DNA from: DASUAS01 sp963819475
GTDB taxonomy: Bacteria; Actinomycetota; Acidimicrobiia; IMCC26256; DASPTH01
Assembly: GCA_963819475.1 (NCBI GenBank)
Contig: CAWFWE010000004.1
Span: 1,178,001-1,242,000, forward strand
Length of the DNA: 64,000 bases
Reading direction: 5' to 3'
The notes beneath the pieces are model-generated. The model was not told the DNA's origin. It ran no database searches and saw nothing but the letters and a program-made list of their open reading frames with translations. This document shows positions 50,010-58,784 of the stretch, piece by piece. The translations under genes were made by a program, and so were the position numbers. How positions within the stretch are numbered: the first letter of the stretch is position 1; each line of letters starts with the position of its first letter.

Positions 50010-51260
50010 TCAGTCGGTGATGACTCCGTCGGCGACGAGCTTGTCGATGGCGCCGTCGTCGAGGCCCAGCTCGTCGGTGAGGATCGAGCGGGTGTGCTCG
50101 CCGACCCAGGGCACCCGCGACTCGGGGCCCTCGGCGACCTTCGACAGCTTCACCGGGTTGCCGGGGATGAGGACCGGCCGCTCGCCCCCGTCGCTGCGCT
50201 CCATCTCCACCAGCATGTTGCGGTGTTCGAGGTGGGGGTCGACGACGACCTCCGATGCCGTCTGCACCGGCGCCGACGCGATGCCCGCGGCCGAGAGCCT
50301 CTCGACCGCCTCCATCTTCGTCATCCCCGACGCCCACGCCTCGATGGCGGGGCGCAGCATGTCCTCGAGGTGGGCTGCCCAGCCCTCGCGCGTCGCGAGG
50401 CGCGGGTCCTCGGGCCACTCCGGGTGACCCACGAGCTGGGAGATGCGCTCGAGCTGGTGCTCGCGCACGAGCTGCATCACGAACCACCCGTCGGCGGCTC
50501 GAAACGGGTCGAGGATGGCGCTCTTCGGCTCGTTGAGCCGGTGCTTCCCGAGCGACTCGAAGTTCGCGACGATGTCGGTCATCGCCACGGTGGAGTCGTA
50601 CATGGCGATGTCGATCCGCTGGCCCTCGCCGGTGGCGTCGCGGTGGCGCAGCGCGGCGAGGATGCCGATGGTGGCGAAGAGGGCGGAGCTGATGTCGCCG
50701 AGGGCGCCGACCGGGTTGGGGCGCGGCACTTCGTCGCCGACGAGCACGTAATCGTAGATCCCCGACATCGACTCCGCGATCGACGCGTACGCGGGCCAGT
50801 CGGCGTAGGGCGATCCGCTCGCCCCGAAGCCCGAGACCGACGCGTAGATCACCGACGGGTGGACCGCGGCGACGTCGTCGTAGCCCAGGCCCATGCGATC
50901 GAGGGCGCCGGACTTGAAGTTCTCGGCGAACACGTCGAAGTGCGGTGCCAGGGCGAGCACCAGCTCGCGGCCGGCGTCGGCCTTGAGGTTCACGGTGACG
51001 CTGCGCTTCGAGAGGTTGTTGCGCAGGAACGTCGCACCGATGAAACGACCCTCGGGATCGTGCATCCCCGGTTGCGAGCCCCGGCCGGACTCTCCCGCCG
51101 GGGCCTCCACCTTCACGACGTCGGCGCCGAGCCGGGCGAGCAGCTGTGTCGCGTAGGGGAGCGCCTGCATCTGCTCGAGCGCGAGCACGCGCACGCCGTC
51201 GAGCGGCTTGCCGTACTTCGCCGCGTCCTGGTTCGCCACCTCACCGAGCCGCACGTCCAC
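50010..51260 (-). CDS. CaiB/BaiF family III CoA-transferase
   Basis: A 416-residue protein: GVRVLALEQMQALPYATQLL, GADVVKVEAPAGESGRGSQP, FLRNNLSKRSVTVNL and ALGDISSALFATIGILAAL, in which the Asp of GDISSA is the acyl-carrying residue of formyl-CoA transferase-like enzymes. The His of AMACR is not evident, so CoA transfer rather than racemisation is expected. GTG 51260. Ends 12 bases upstream of the palindrome serving the dehydrogenase gene. Confidence 0.88.
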   Translation of the reverse strand: MDVRLGEVANQDAAKYGKPLDGVRVLALEQMQALPYATQLLARLGADVVKVEAPAGESGRGSQPGMHDPEGRFIGATFLRNNLSKRSVTVNLKADAGRELVLALAPHFDVFAENFKSGALDRMGLGYDDVAAVHPSVIYASVSGFGASGSPYADWPAYASIAESMSGIYDYVLVGDEVPRPNPVGALGDISSALFATIGILAALRHRDATGEGQRIDIAMYDSTVAMTDIVANFESLGKHRLNEPKSAILDPFRAADGWFVMQLVREHQLERISQLVGHPEWPEDPRLATREGWAAHLEDMLRPAIEAWASGMTKMEAVERLSAAGIASAPVQTASEVVVDPHLEHRNMLVEMERSDGGERPVLIPGNPVKLSKVAEGPESRVPWVGEHTRSILTDELGLDDGAIDKLVADGVITD

Positions 51261-51334
51261 CCTTCCGCCGTCGAGCCAACTGCGCGTGCAGGGTACCGGC
51301 GCCTCCCGACGGCGTCAGGTCCCGGGGGTCGCGT

Positions 51335-51349
51335 CTGCCGACCCGTCAG
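51335..51349. promoter_or_regulatory. Operator-like palindrome, site 3 (one mismatch)
   Basis: CTGCCGACCCGTCAG differs from the consensus arm at one base. It lies 18 bases before the TACCCT -10 (51368-51373), over the -35 region of the gene at 51381. Confidence 0.55.
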
Positions 51350-51367
51350 GTCACCGCGGGGGTCCGG

Positions 51368-51373
51368 TACCCT
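51368..51373 (+). promoter_or_regulatory. -10 box (TACCCT) for gene at 51381
   Basis: TACCCT ends seven bases before ATG 51381, no Shine-Dalgarno; leaderless pattern. Confidence 0.5.
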
Positions 51374-51380
51374 GCAGCCC

Positions 51381-52781
51381 ATGCGCGGCATCCTGTCCTG
51401 GTCCGCCTACCTGCCGTACCGACGGCTCGACCGCGCGCAGATCGCGCCCTTCGTCGGCCAGGGTGGCGGGAAGGGCACCCGTACGGTCGCCTCGTTCGAC
51501 GAGGACTCCACCACCATGGCGGTCGAGGCGGCGCGGCTCGCGTTGCGCGATCGCGACCTGGAACCGTCGCAGTTGCTGTTCGCGACGAGCTTCCCGGCGT
51601 ACGCCGACAAGACGAACGCGACCGCGATCCACGCCGCGTTGCGCCTCGGCGCGTCGGTGCCGGCGTTCGATCTCGGCGCGTCGGTGCGGTCCGCGGTCGG
51701 CGCGCTGTTGCTGGGCCTCACCGGTCCGGGCAGCTCGCTCGTCGTCGCGGCCGACGTGCGGACGGGGTTGCCGGGCAGCAGCGACGAAGCCGCGGGTGGT
51801 GACGCCGCCGCCGCGTTCGTGGTCGGCGACGACGAGGCCGTACCGGTCGTCGCCGAGCTCCTCGGGTCGGCGAGCGTCACCGACGAGTTCGTCGAACGCT
51901 GGCGGGCGCCGGGTGAGCAACGAACGAAGGTCTGGGACGAGAAGTTCAGCGAGATCAGCTACGTGCCCCTCGGCGTGCAGGCGTGGAACGCGGCGCTCGA
52001 GTCGGCCGGCGTGACCGCGGGCGACGTTGCCGCGGCCGCGGTCGTGGCGCCGGGGCAACGGGTGGCGCGCTCGGTCGGCGGCAAGCTCGACGGCGTGCAC
52101 GTGATCGACGACCTGTCGTCGGTCGTCGGGAATACCGCCGCCGCGCAGCCCGGCCTGCTGCTCGCCGCCCTGCTCGAGCAGGCCGAGCCCGGGCAGGTAC
52201 TGGCGCTGGTCGTCCTGGCCGACGGCGCCGACGTGCTGCTCTTCCGCGCCACCGAGGCGCTGGCGTCGTACCGGTCCGCCCGCCCGATCGCGGCCCAGGT
52301 CGCTGCCGGCGCGCCCCTGCCCTACGGCAAGTTCCTGGCCTGGCGGGGCATGCTCACGGTGGAGCCGCCGCGGCGCCCCGAGCCGCCGCGGGTCTCGGCC
52401 ACCGCCGCCGCCCGCAGCGAGGAATGGAAGTTCGGGTTCGTCGGTTCGAAGGAACGTGACACCGGCGTCGTGCACCTCCCTCCCGCGCGCGTCTCACGAG
52501 GCGGCGCGCGCACCGACGACATGGAGCCGGCGCCGCTCGCCGACACCCGGGGCACGATCGTGACGTTCACGGTCGACCGCATGGTGTACTCGCCGAGCCC
52601 GCCGGTCGTGTTCGCGGTCGTCGATTTCGACGGCGGCGGCCGGGTGCCGGTCGAGATCACCGATGCCGACGCCGACGAGATCGAGATCGGCCGGCGCGTG
52701 GAGATGACGTTCCGCCGCCTCTCCGCGTCCGACGGGATCGTCAACTACTTCTGGAAGGGAAGGCTGGTGCGCGATGGCTAG
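51381..52781 (+). CDS. HMG-CoA-synthase-like / DUF35 fusion protein
   Basis: A 466-residue two-domain protein. Residues 1 to about 330 are an HMG-CoA-synthase/KAS-III-like thiolase fold (ILSWSAYLPYRRL, ATSFPAYADKTNATAI, VVGNTAAAQPG with Asn 251). The nucleophile loop FDLGASVRS (96-104) has no cysteine. Residues about 345-466 are a DUF35 domain whose zinc-ribbon part (GSKERDTGVVHLPPARV) has lost its cysteines but whose OB-fold is intact. It overlaps the next thiolase gene by eight bases, resembling fused archaeal-type HMGCS/DUF35/thiolase complexes, probably with a structural or acyl-handling role. Confidence 0.87.
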   Translation: MRGILSWSAYLPYRRLDRAQIAPFVGQGGGKGTRTVASFDEDSTTMAVEAARLALRDRDLEPSQLLFATSFPAYADKTNATAIHAALRLGASVPAFDLGASVRSAVGALLLGLTGPGSSLVVAADVRTGLPGSSDEAAGGDAAAAFVVGDDEAVPVVAELLGSASVTDEFVERWRAPGEQRTKVWDEKFSEISYVPLGVQAWNAALESAGVTAGDVAAAAVVAPGQRVARSVGGKLDGVHVIDDLSSVVGNTAAAQPGLLLAALLEQAEPGQVLALVVLADGADVLLFRATEALASYRSARPIAAQVAAGAPLPYGKFLAWRGMLTVEPPRRPEPPRVSATAAARSEEWKFGFVGSKERDTGVVHLPPARVSRGGARTDDMEPAPLADTRGTIVTFTVDRMVYSPSPPVVFAVVDFDGGGRVPVEITDADADEIEIGRRVEMTFRRLSASDGIVNYFWKGRLVRDG

Positions 52782-53970
52782 TCACGGCATCAAGGACCGC
52801 GTCGCGATCGTCGGCATGGGGTGCACGAACTTCGTCGAGCACTGGGACAAGGGTCTCGACGACCTCGCCATCGAGGCCGCCAACGAGGCGTACGCGTCGG
52901 CCGGCATCGAGAAGGGCGACGTCGACGCCTACTGGCTCGGCACCGCGCAGGGCGGCATGAGCGGCATCACGCTCGCGCGCCCGTTGCAGCTGGTCGACAA
53001 GCCGGTCACCCGGGTGGAGAACTTCTGCGCCACCGGCGCCGAGTCACTGCGCCAGGCCGCCTACGCGGTGGCGTCGGGTGCGTACGACACCGCGATGGCG
53101 ATCGGGGTCGAGAAGACCAAGGACGGAGGCTTCCAGGGGCTCAACGCGGTACCGCCGCCGAACGACGGCACCGGGCGCACCCTCACCGCGGCCGCGATGT
53201 TCTCGATGGTCGCCCCTGCGTACGCAGCGAAGTACGGCGTCGATGCCGACAAGATGCGCGAGGCGATGGCGCACGTCGCCTGGAAGAACCACCACAACGG
53301 CGCTCGCAACTCGCGCGCGCAGTTCCGGCGCGAGGTGTCGATCGAGACGATCTGCAATTCCCCGAAGATGGCCGGCGACCTGCGCGTGTTCGACTGCGCG
53401 GGCGTCGCCGACGGCTCGGCGGCCGCCATCGTCGTGCGGGCGGAGGACGCCTACGAGTACACCGACACCCCCATCTTCGTGAAGGGGCTGTCGTTCATCG
53501 CCGGCAACGGCGGTGGCGTCACCGACCCGGCGTACGACTACACCAACTTCCCGGAGATCGCGGCAACCGCGCGCGACGCCTACGACCAGGCCGGGATCAG
53601 CGATCCGCGCCACGAGCTCGCGCTCGCCGAGGTGCACGACTGCTTCACCATCACCGAGCTGGTGCTCATGGAGGACCTCGGCTTCTCCGAGCGCGGCGCC
53701 GCGTGGCGCGACGAGCTCGACGGTGTGTACGACCTCGACGGCGAGCTGCCGGTCAATCCCGACGGTGGTCTCAAGTCGTTCGGCCACCCGGTCGGCGCGT
53801 CTGGCCTGCGCATGATGTTCGAGGCGTGGCTGCAGCTGCGAGGCGAGGCTCCGCCCGAGCGGCAGGTCGAGGCGGCGAAGCCCGGTGGCGACCGCGGCCT
53901 CGCGCTCACCCACAACCTCGGGGGCTACCCCGGCGAGATGGTGAGCTTCGTCTCCATCCTGGGGCGGTAG
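52774..53970 (+). CDS. SCP2-type thiolase (acetyl-CoA acetyltransferase-like)
   Basis: A 398-residue thiolase that keeps its catalytic residues: Cys 85 in VENFCATGAESLR and the His of GHPVGASG near the C-terminus. VADGSAAAIVVRAED and the LAEVHDCFTITELVL stretch are typical of archaeal-like thiolases that work with DUF35 proteins. Translated from within the end of the HMGCS-like/DUF35 fusion gene, so the two products probably form one complex. Unlike the three other thiolase-like proteins here it should perform thiolysis. Confidence 0.9.
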   Translation: MASHGIKDRVAIVGMGCTNFVEHWDKGLDDLAIEAANEAYASAGIEKGDVDAYWLGTAQGGMSGITLARPLQLVDKPVTRVENFCATGAESLRQAAYAVASGAYDTAMAIGVEKTKDGGFQGLNAVPPPNDGTGRTLTAAAMFSMVAPAYAAKYGVDADKMREAMAHVAWKNHHNGARNSRAQFRREVSIETICNSPKMAGDLRVFDCAGVADGSAAAIVVRAEDAYEYTDTPIFVKGLSFIAGNGGGVTDPAYDYTNFPEIAATARDAYDQAGISDPRHELALAEVHDCFTITELVLMEDLGFSERGAAWRDELDGVYDLDGELPVNPDGGLKSFGHPVGASGLRMMFEAWLQLRGEAPPERQVEAAKPGGDRGLALTHNLGGYPGEMVSFVSILGR

Positions 53971-53973
53971 GGC

Positions 53974-53991
53974 ACCCCGGCGGCCTGGGGT
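53974..53991. terminator. Short hairpin between convergent genes
   Basis: ACCCC-N8-GGGGT lies in the 28-base gap between the thiolase and the converging DUF4328 gene. It is a GC-rich stem without T-run; a weak bidirectional terminator at most. Confidence 0.35.
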
Positions 53992-53998
53992 CCCGCCG

Positions 53999-54841
53999 TC
54001 ACCGAGGCTCGGCGGAACCGGCTTCGAACGTCGGATCGGTCGACATCTCACCGGCTCGGGCGACGTGCGAGGTCCAGCTCGTGCCGTCCCAGTAGCGGTG
54101 GTCGTAGCGCGACGTCGGATCGGCGTACCACGCGGGACCCGCGGGGACGCCGACTGCCGGCCCGCCGTCGTCCTGGGCGGCGGCCTGTCGGCGCGTGATC
54201 GTGCGCACCACGACGATGGCGAGGACCGCGGCCGCCGCCATGAACAGGCGAGCGGCGACGCCGAACTCGTCGGCGCGCTGGATGTCGTCGAGCGTCGTGT
54301 CACCCGAGGCGGAGTACTGCAGCACGGCGCTCAGCACGTAGCAGGCCCACCACCACCCGATCACCGGCCAGCGCCGAACCCCGTGCCAGTCGCGGAAGTT
54401 CCGCGTGCTCGGGTCGGAGCCCTGCCACAGATCGTGGAAGATCCGCACCGGGATCACGAGGTTGGCGAACGGGATGAACCATCCACCGATGCTCCAGCCC
54501 GCCGAGAAGCGCGGTCGCAGGCGACCGAGCAGCTCGTTGTTCTTCGCGCTGCGCCACTGCCAGATCACGAACACGATGGCCGTGGCCAGGAACACGAGGG
54601 TCGTGAGCCCGGACAGGGTGTTCACGGCATCGTCCGCGCTGCGAAGCTGCGAGAACGTCGCACCGCCGCGCCGGTAGTCGTCGATCGTCATGGACCGGTG
54701 GAGGTGTGCCACCGCCGTCGCCAGCGCGCCGACACCATCGACGGCGAGCAGCCAGGTGAGCGCGGTGCGGAGCCCGGCGGTCGGGCGCCAGTACTGGGGT
54801 CGGACGGTCGAGTGGGATGCCGGAGGCGGGAGCTGGGTCAT
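53999..54841 (-). CDS. DUF4328/DUF2510 membrane protein
   Basis: A 280-residue protein. The N-terminal DUF4328 region has four hydrophobic helices, with the marker FVIWQWRSAKNNELLG and WSIGGWFIPFANLVIP. The C-terminal DUF2510 module (AWYADPTSRYDHRYWDG) is a short Trp-rich domain of actinobacterial envelope proteins. Function unknown and unrelated in type to the catabolic genes. ATG 54841. Confidence 0.88.
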   Translation of the reverse strand: MTQLPPPASHSTVRPQYWRPTAGLRTALTWLLAVDGVGALATAVAHLHRSMTIDDYRRGGATFSQLRSADDAVNTLSGLTTLVFLATAIVFVIWQWRSAKNNELLGRLRPRFSAGWSIGGWFIPFANLVIPVRIFHDLWQGSDPSTRNFRDWHGVRRWPVIGWWWACYVLSAVLQYSASGDTTLDDIQRADEFGVAARLFMAAAAVLAIVVVRTITRRQAAAQDDGGPAVGVPAGPAWYADPTSRYDHRYWDGTSWTSHVARAGEMSTDPTFEAGSAEPR

Positions 54842-54967
54842 GCGCCGATGGTCGCAACCGAGCCTGCGCGTTCCCATGGCTTCGAGACGAGTTGGCCCCT
54901 ACCTGCAGGCAATGTCACCCTGCTGGTTCCGCTACGTTCCGCAGCGAGCTCGCACTGGAGGAGGCGC

Positions 54968-55705
54968 ATGTTCGATCTGAGTGGACGCACCGCCGTCGTC
55001 ACCGGCGCCGGCCAGAACGTCGGTGCGGGCATCGCCCGCCTCCTGGCTGCGCAGGGCGCCACGGTGCACGTGAACGACATCGTCGAGGACCGGGCGAAGG
55101 AGACGGTGGCGCAGATCGCCGATGCGGGCGGCTCCGCGTCCACGTTGCCGTTCGACGTCACCGACTACGAGGCCGTCGCCGCCGCGATCGACGACGTCGG
55201 CACCGTCGACATCCTGGTCAACAACGCCGGGAACGGTGGCGCCGAGGGCATGGGGCTGGTCCAGTTCCGGGAGAGCGAGCCGGCCGGGTGGCGCGGCGCC
55301 ATCAACGTCAACCTGTTCGGGGTGCTGCACTGCTCCCGCGCCGTGATCAACGGCATGTGCGACCGCGGCTTCGGACGCGTCATCACCATCTCGTCGGGCG
55401 CCGGCATCACCGGGCTGCACATCGGCGTCTCGCCCTACGCCGCCGGCAAGGGCGGCGCGATCTCGTTCATGCGGCACCTGGCGGCCGAGACCGCCCGCTA
55501 CGGCGTCACCGCCAACTCGCTCGCGCTCGGCATGATGCAGCCGGCCAACGCCGACGCCACCGCCGCGCTGGTGCGCCAGATCCCCGTCGGGCGCACGGGC
55601 ACGCCCGACGACGTTGGTGCGGCCTGCGTGTACCTGGCGTCCGACGAAGCCGCGTGGATGACCGGTCAGACGTTGCACCTCGACGGCGGCGCCACCTTCA
55701 GCTGA
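54968..55705 (+). CDS. Short-chain dehydrogenase/reductase (FabG/HSD-like)
   Basis: A 245-residue classical SDR: VVTGAGQNVGAGIARLLA, NNAGNGGAEGMGLVQFRESE, and active-site YAAGK. The C-terminus ASDEAAWMTGQTLHLDGG is the FabG-type ending. GGAGG precedes ATG 54968. It stands alone, converging with the extended SDR gene. Oxidation of a 3-hydroxyacyl-CoA or hydroxysteroid is the usual role of such enzymes. Confidence 0.88.
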   Translation: MFDLSGRTAVVTGAGQNVGAGIARLLAAQGATVHVNDIVEDRAKETVAQIADAGGSASTLPFDVTDYEAVAAAIDDVGTVDILVNNAGNGGAEGMGLVQFRESEPAGWRGAINVNLFGVLHCSRAVINGMCDRGFGRVITISSGAGITGLHIGVSPYAAGKGGAISFMRHLAAETARYGVTANSLALGMMQPANADATAALVRQIPVGRTGTPDDVGAACVYLASDEAAWMTGQTLHLDGGATFS

Positions 55706-55726
55706 TCCCGCGACTCACTGCGCCGT

Positions 55727-55764
55727 GGGATTCGCATGCCGAAAGCGGTTGCGCAATGAATCCC
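55727..55764. terminator. Inverted repeat between convergent genes
   Basis: GGGATTC (55727-55733) pairs with GAATCCC (55758-55764) in the gap between two converging genes; the loop is 24 bases. Candidate weak terminator. Confidence 0.35.
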
Positions 55765-55767
55765 GCG

Positions 55768-56688
55768 TCAGCTCTTGACGAGGTCGGGACGCGACGTGCG
55801 GACGAGCCGGGTGATGCCGTCCTTCCACGTGACCGACGAGTGGAACCCCAGGTCGTTGAGCTTGCCGACGTCGAGGATGAGCGGTGGCACGCTCGCATCG
55901 GTGTGCTCGAACGTCACCGGCTTGTCGATGAGCTCGCCGATGAGCCCGCACCACTCCTCGACGCTCGCGATCTCGTCGCCGCCCCAGTTCACGACGTTCG
56001 CCGGCGTCGACGCCGACGCGAGCAGGTAGGGGAGTGACGCCACGATGTCGTCGAGGTTGAGAGGGTTGTACTGCGACGGCGCGTCGGTGTGCACCGGGAT
56101 CGCCATCCCGTGCTCGAGCATCATCACGTGGAAGAACGGCCATCCGAAGGTGTCGCCGTAGGGGACGCTGAGGCGGGCGATGACGGTCGGGATCCCGAGC
56201 CGCTTGGCGGTGTACTGCACCATCGTCTCCGCCGCGATCTTCGAGATCGAGTAGCTCTCCATGCCTGCGGCCCGGTGGCTGTCACCGAGCGCGGCGTCCT
56301 CCTTCAGATGGTCGTGCTCGTGCTCCTGGTACACGCCACCCGAGCTGCAGTGGAAGAACGCGTCGACACCCTGGACCCGCTCCATCAGGTGGGCGGCGCC
56401 GTCGGCGTTGACGGTGAGGTCACGGGCGAAGTCGTTGGTCTTCGCCACCGCGAAGTGGAGGACGTAGTCGAGTTCGGCGGGCACCTCGTCGAGGTCGCCG
56501 TGTTCGAGGTCGACGCGGACCGTGGTGATCCCCGCCGCCTCGTGGCCCTTCCGCTGTTCCGGATCGGCGAAGCGGGCGGCGCCGTACACGGTGTTCTCGA
56601 CGGCGAGCCGCGCCGCCATCGGGCCGGCCACCATGCCGGTGACCCCGGTGACGAGGATGCGCTTGCCGGTGAGCGGCGCAGGGTTCAT
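55768..56688 (-). CDS. NAD-dependent epimerase/dehydratase (extended SDR)
   Basis: A 306-residue extended SDR: ILVTGVTGMVAGPMAARLA, LDYVLHFAVAKTND, FHCSSGGVYQ and catalytic YSISKIAAET, then NVVNWGGDEIASVEEWCG. The same layout and WGGD motif occur in the frameshifted gene at 8241, so these are paralogues; 3-beta-hydroxysteroid-dehydrogenase-like or sugar-epimerase-like activity are options. GAAAGGCGA lies before ATG 56688. Confidence 0.87.
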   Translation of the reverse strand: MNPAPLTGKRILVTGVTGMVAGPMAARLAVENTVYGAARFADPEQRKGHEAAGITTVRVDLEHGDLDEVPAELDYVLHFAVAKTNDFARDLTVNADGAAHLMERVQGVDAFFHCSSGGVYQEHEHDHLKEDAALGDSHRAAGMESYSISKIAAETMVQYTAKRLGIPTVIARLSVPYGDTFGWPFFHVMMLEHGMAIPVHTDAPSQYNPLNLDDIVASLPYLLASASTPANVVNWGGDEIASVEEWCGLIGELIDKPVTFEHTDASVPPLILDVGKLNDLGFHSSVTWKDGITRLVRTSRPDLVKS

Positions 56689-56744
56689 CGTGGGGTCGCC
56701 TTTCGTCCGAGCGCCAACGAGCGGCGCGCCGGCCCCACCCTAAT

Positions 56745-56759
56745 CTGACGCCCCGTCAG
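56745..56759. promoter_or_regulatory. CTGACGnnnCGTCAG operator-like palindrome, site 4
   Basis: CTGACGCCCCGTCAG, perfect arms, between the divergent extended SDR (start 56688) and LLM gene (start 56778). TAATCT, a good -10 for the rightward gene, overlaps its left arm at 56741-56746. Confidence 0.7.
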
Positions 56760-56777
56760 GGAACCCGGGAGGATCCA

Positions 56778-57776
56778 GTGTCCGACGTGCCGCGCCTCGC
56801 GTGCAGCTTTCCGCCCAGCACGGACCTGCCCCAGCGGGCGGCGCAGGCCGAGGCCCTCGGCTACGAGCGGGTGTGGGTCTACGACTCACCGGCGCTGTAC
56901 GGCGACGTGTGGGTTGCCGTCGCCCGCGTCGCGGAGGCAACGGACCACATCGGCGTCGCGACGGGTGTCGCGGTGGGCTTCCTGCGCCACGTCATGGTGA
57001 CCGCGTCGGCGATCGCCACCATCGAGGATCTCGCCCCCGGGCGCCTCACGTTCGCGGTCGGCACCGGGTTCACGGGCGCCCGGGCCATGGGCCGGAAGGC
57101 GATGAAGTGGGCCGACCTCGCCGAGTACGTCGCGCAGCTGCGAGCACTGCTGCACGGCGACGCGGTGGAGGTCGACGGCGCGCGGTGCCGGATGATCCAC
57201 TCGCCCGGCTACGCGCCGCCACGGCCGATCGACGTGCCGCTCCTGCTCGCACCCATGGGGCCGAAGGGGCTCGCGTACGCGCGGGAGCTGGCCGACGGCG
57301 TGATCGTGGCCTCACCTCCGGGCACCGACGAGTGGGACCCGTGCGCGCTGTTGTGCAGCGGCACCGTGCTCGACCCGGGCGAGGACCACACCTCGCCACG
57401 GGTGGTGGAGACGCTCGCACCGTCGTACGCGACCGGCGTGCACGCTCGCTGGGAGTTCGCACGCGAGACCATGGCCGACCTGCCCGGCGGTGCGGACTGG
57501 CTCACGGACCTCGAGTCGAATCACGACGAGGCGGACCGCCCCTGGGCGGTGCACGAGGGGCACATGATCGCGGTGAGCGAGCGCGACCGCGACGTCGTCG
57601 CGCAGGCCGGACCCGCCATCCTCCAGAGCGGCTGGACGGGTGACGCCGAGCGTGTCCACGCCCGGGCCATGGCAGCGCGCGCCGGCGGTGTCACCGAGCT
57701 GGTCTTCGGTCCGACCGGATCCGACGTGGAGCGTGAGCTCACTGCGTTCGCCGCCGCGGTGCGCGGAGGCGGGTGA
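56778..57776 (+). CDS. LLM-class F420-dependent oxidoreductase
   Basis: A 332-residue luciferase-like protein: EALGYERVWVYDSPALYGDV, GVAVGFLRHVMVTASAIATI, PGRLTFAVGTGFTGARAMG and LLAPMGPKGLAYARELADG resemble mer-type and F420-dependent reductases. GTG 56778 after GGGAGG. Its stop overlaps the following SDR start. Upstream palindrome suggests shared regulation with the acyl-CoA genes. Confidence 0.9.
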   Translation: MSDVPRLACSFPPSTDLPQRAAQAEALGYERVWVYDSPALYGDVWVAVARVAEATDHIGVATGVAVGFLRHVMVTASAIATIEDLAPGRLTFAVGTGFTGARAMGRKAMKWADLAEYVAQLRALLHGDAVEVDGARCRMIHSPGYAPPRPIDVPLLLAPMGPKGLAYARELADGVIVASPPGTDEWDPCALLCSGTVLDPGEDHTSPRVVETLAPSYATGVHARWEFARETMADLPGGADWLTDLESNHDEADRPWAVHEGHMIAVSERDRDVVAQAGPAILQSGWTGDAERVHARAMAARAGGVTELVFGPTGSDVERELTAFAAAVRGGG

Positions 57777-58725
57777 TGGCCTCCGAGCTGCGGCTGGACG
57801 ACCGGGTCGCGGTCGTCACCGGCGCCGCGCAGGGCCTCGGTCGTGCGCACGCCCGAGCGCTGGCGGCGCGGGCGCGCGCGTGGTCGTCAACGACCTCGGC
57901 GGGAGCCGCACCGGTGAGGGCAGCGACGCCGTCGCGGCGAAGACGGTCGCCGACGAGATCGTCGCCGCCGGGGGCGAAGCCGTCGCCGATGACCACAGCG
58001 TCGCGGCGCCCGACACCGCGGCCGCGATCGTCGCCCGAGCGCTCGACACCTGGGGTCGTCTCGACATCGTGGTCAACAACGCGGGGATCACCGGCCAGGG
58101 CGCGTTCGCGCCGCCGGACGTGTGGCAGCGAGTGGTCACCACGCACCTGTTCGGCACCGTCAACGTGCTGCGCGCCGCGTGGCCGCACTTCGTCGACCGG
58201 AACTACGGCCGGGTCGTCAACACCGCCTCGAGCTCGTTCCTGGGTACGCCGCAGTCGGGCGACTACGCGTCGGCCAAGGGTGGCATCATCGGCCTCAGTC
58301 GCGTGCTGGCGAGCGACCACCGCGACACCGACATCCGGGTCAACGTGCTGATGCCGGTTGCCTACACCCGCATGACCGCGGCGGTGCCGGACGACGTGTA
58401 CCGCGCCTGGCTGGAACGGCACTTCGCGCCCGAGAAGGTGGCGGCGTTCGTGGTCGTCCTCTGCCACGAGACGCTCGACGTGAGCGGCGAGACCTTCATC
58501 GCCGGCGGCGGGCGGGCGTCGCGCGTGCTGTTCGAGACCACGCGGGGGTGGTTCGAGCCCGACCCGTCGCCGGAGTCGTTCCGCGACCACTTCGACGCCG
58601 TGATGGAGGGCGCCGACGCCCGCGTCGCGACGAGCGGCCAGGGCGACCTCGTCCGCTACGCCGAGCTGCTCGGCGACCCCGGCCCGTTCGCCTCCTCGGC
58701 CGGACGCGGCGCCGAAGACGTGTAG
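57776..58725 (+). pseudogene. SDR of the HSD17B4 (multifunctional enzyme) type, frameshifted
   Basis: From ATG 57776: VVTGAAQGLGRAHARALAAR, then the frame is lost in a GCGCGCG run near 57868-57880. The other frame continues RVVVNDLGGSRTGEG, NNAGITGQGAFAPPDVW and catalytic YASAK to 58725. One missing base (the reverse of the other four cases) explains it; repaired length is about 316 residues. The VVVNDLGG motif marks the peroxisomal 3-hydroxyacyl-CoA dehydrogenase type used on steroid side chains. Confidence 0.78.
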
Positions 58726-58735
58726 TAGACAGAAC

Positions 58736-58750
58736 CTGATTACCCGTCAG
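58736..58750. promoter_or_regulatory. Operator-like palindrome, site 5 (degenerate)
   Basis: CTGATTACCCGTCAG keeps CTGA and TCAG ends with a changed inner left arm. It lies 34 bases upstream of the dehydrogenase ATG at 58785. Confidence 0.5.
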
Positions 58751-58784
58751 AAACGCCTGCTTCCCTCAGAACCACGGAGTCGTC

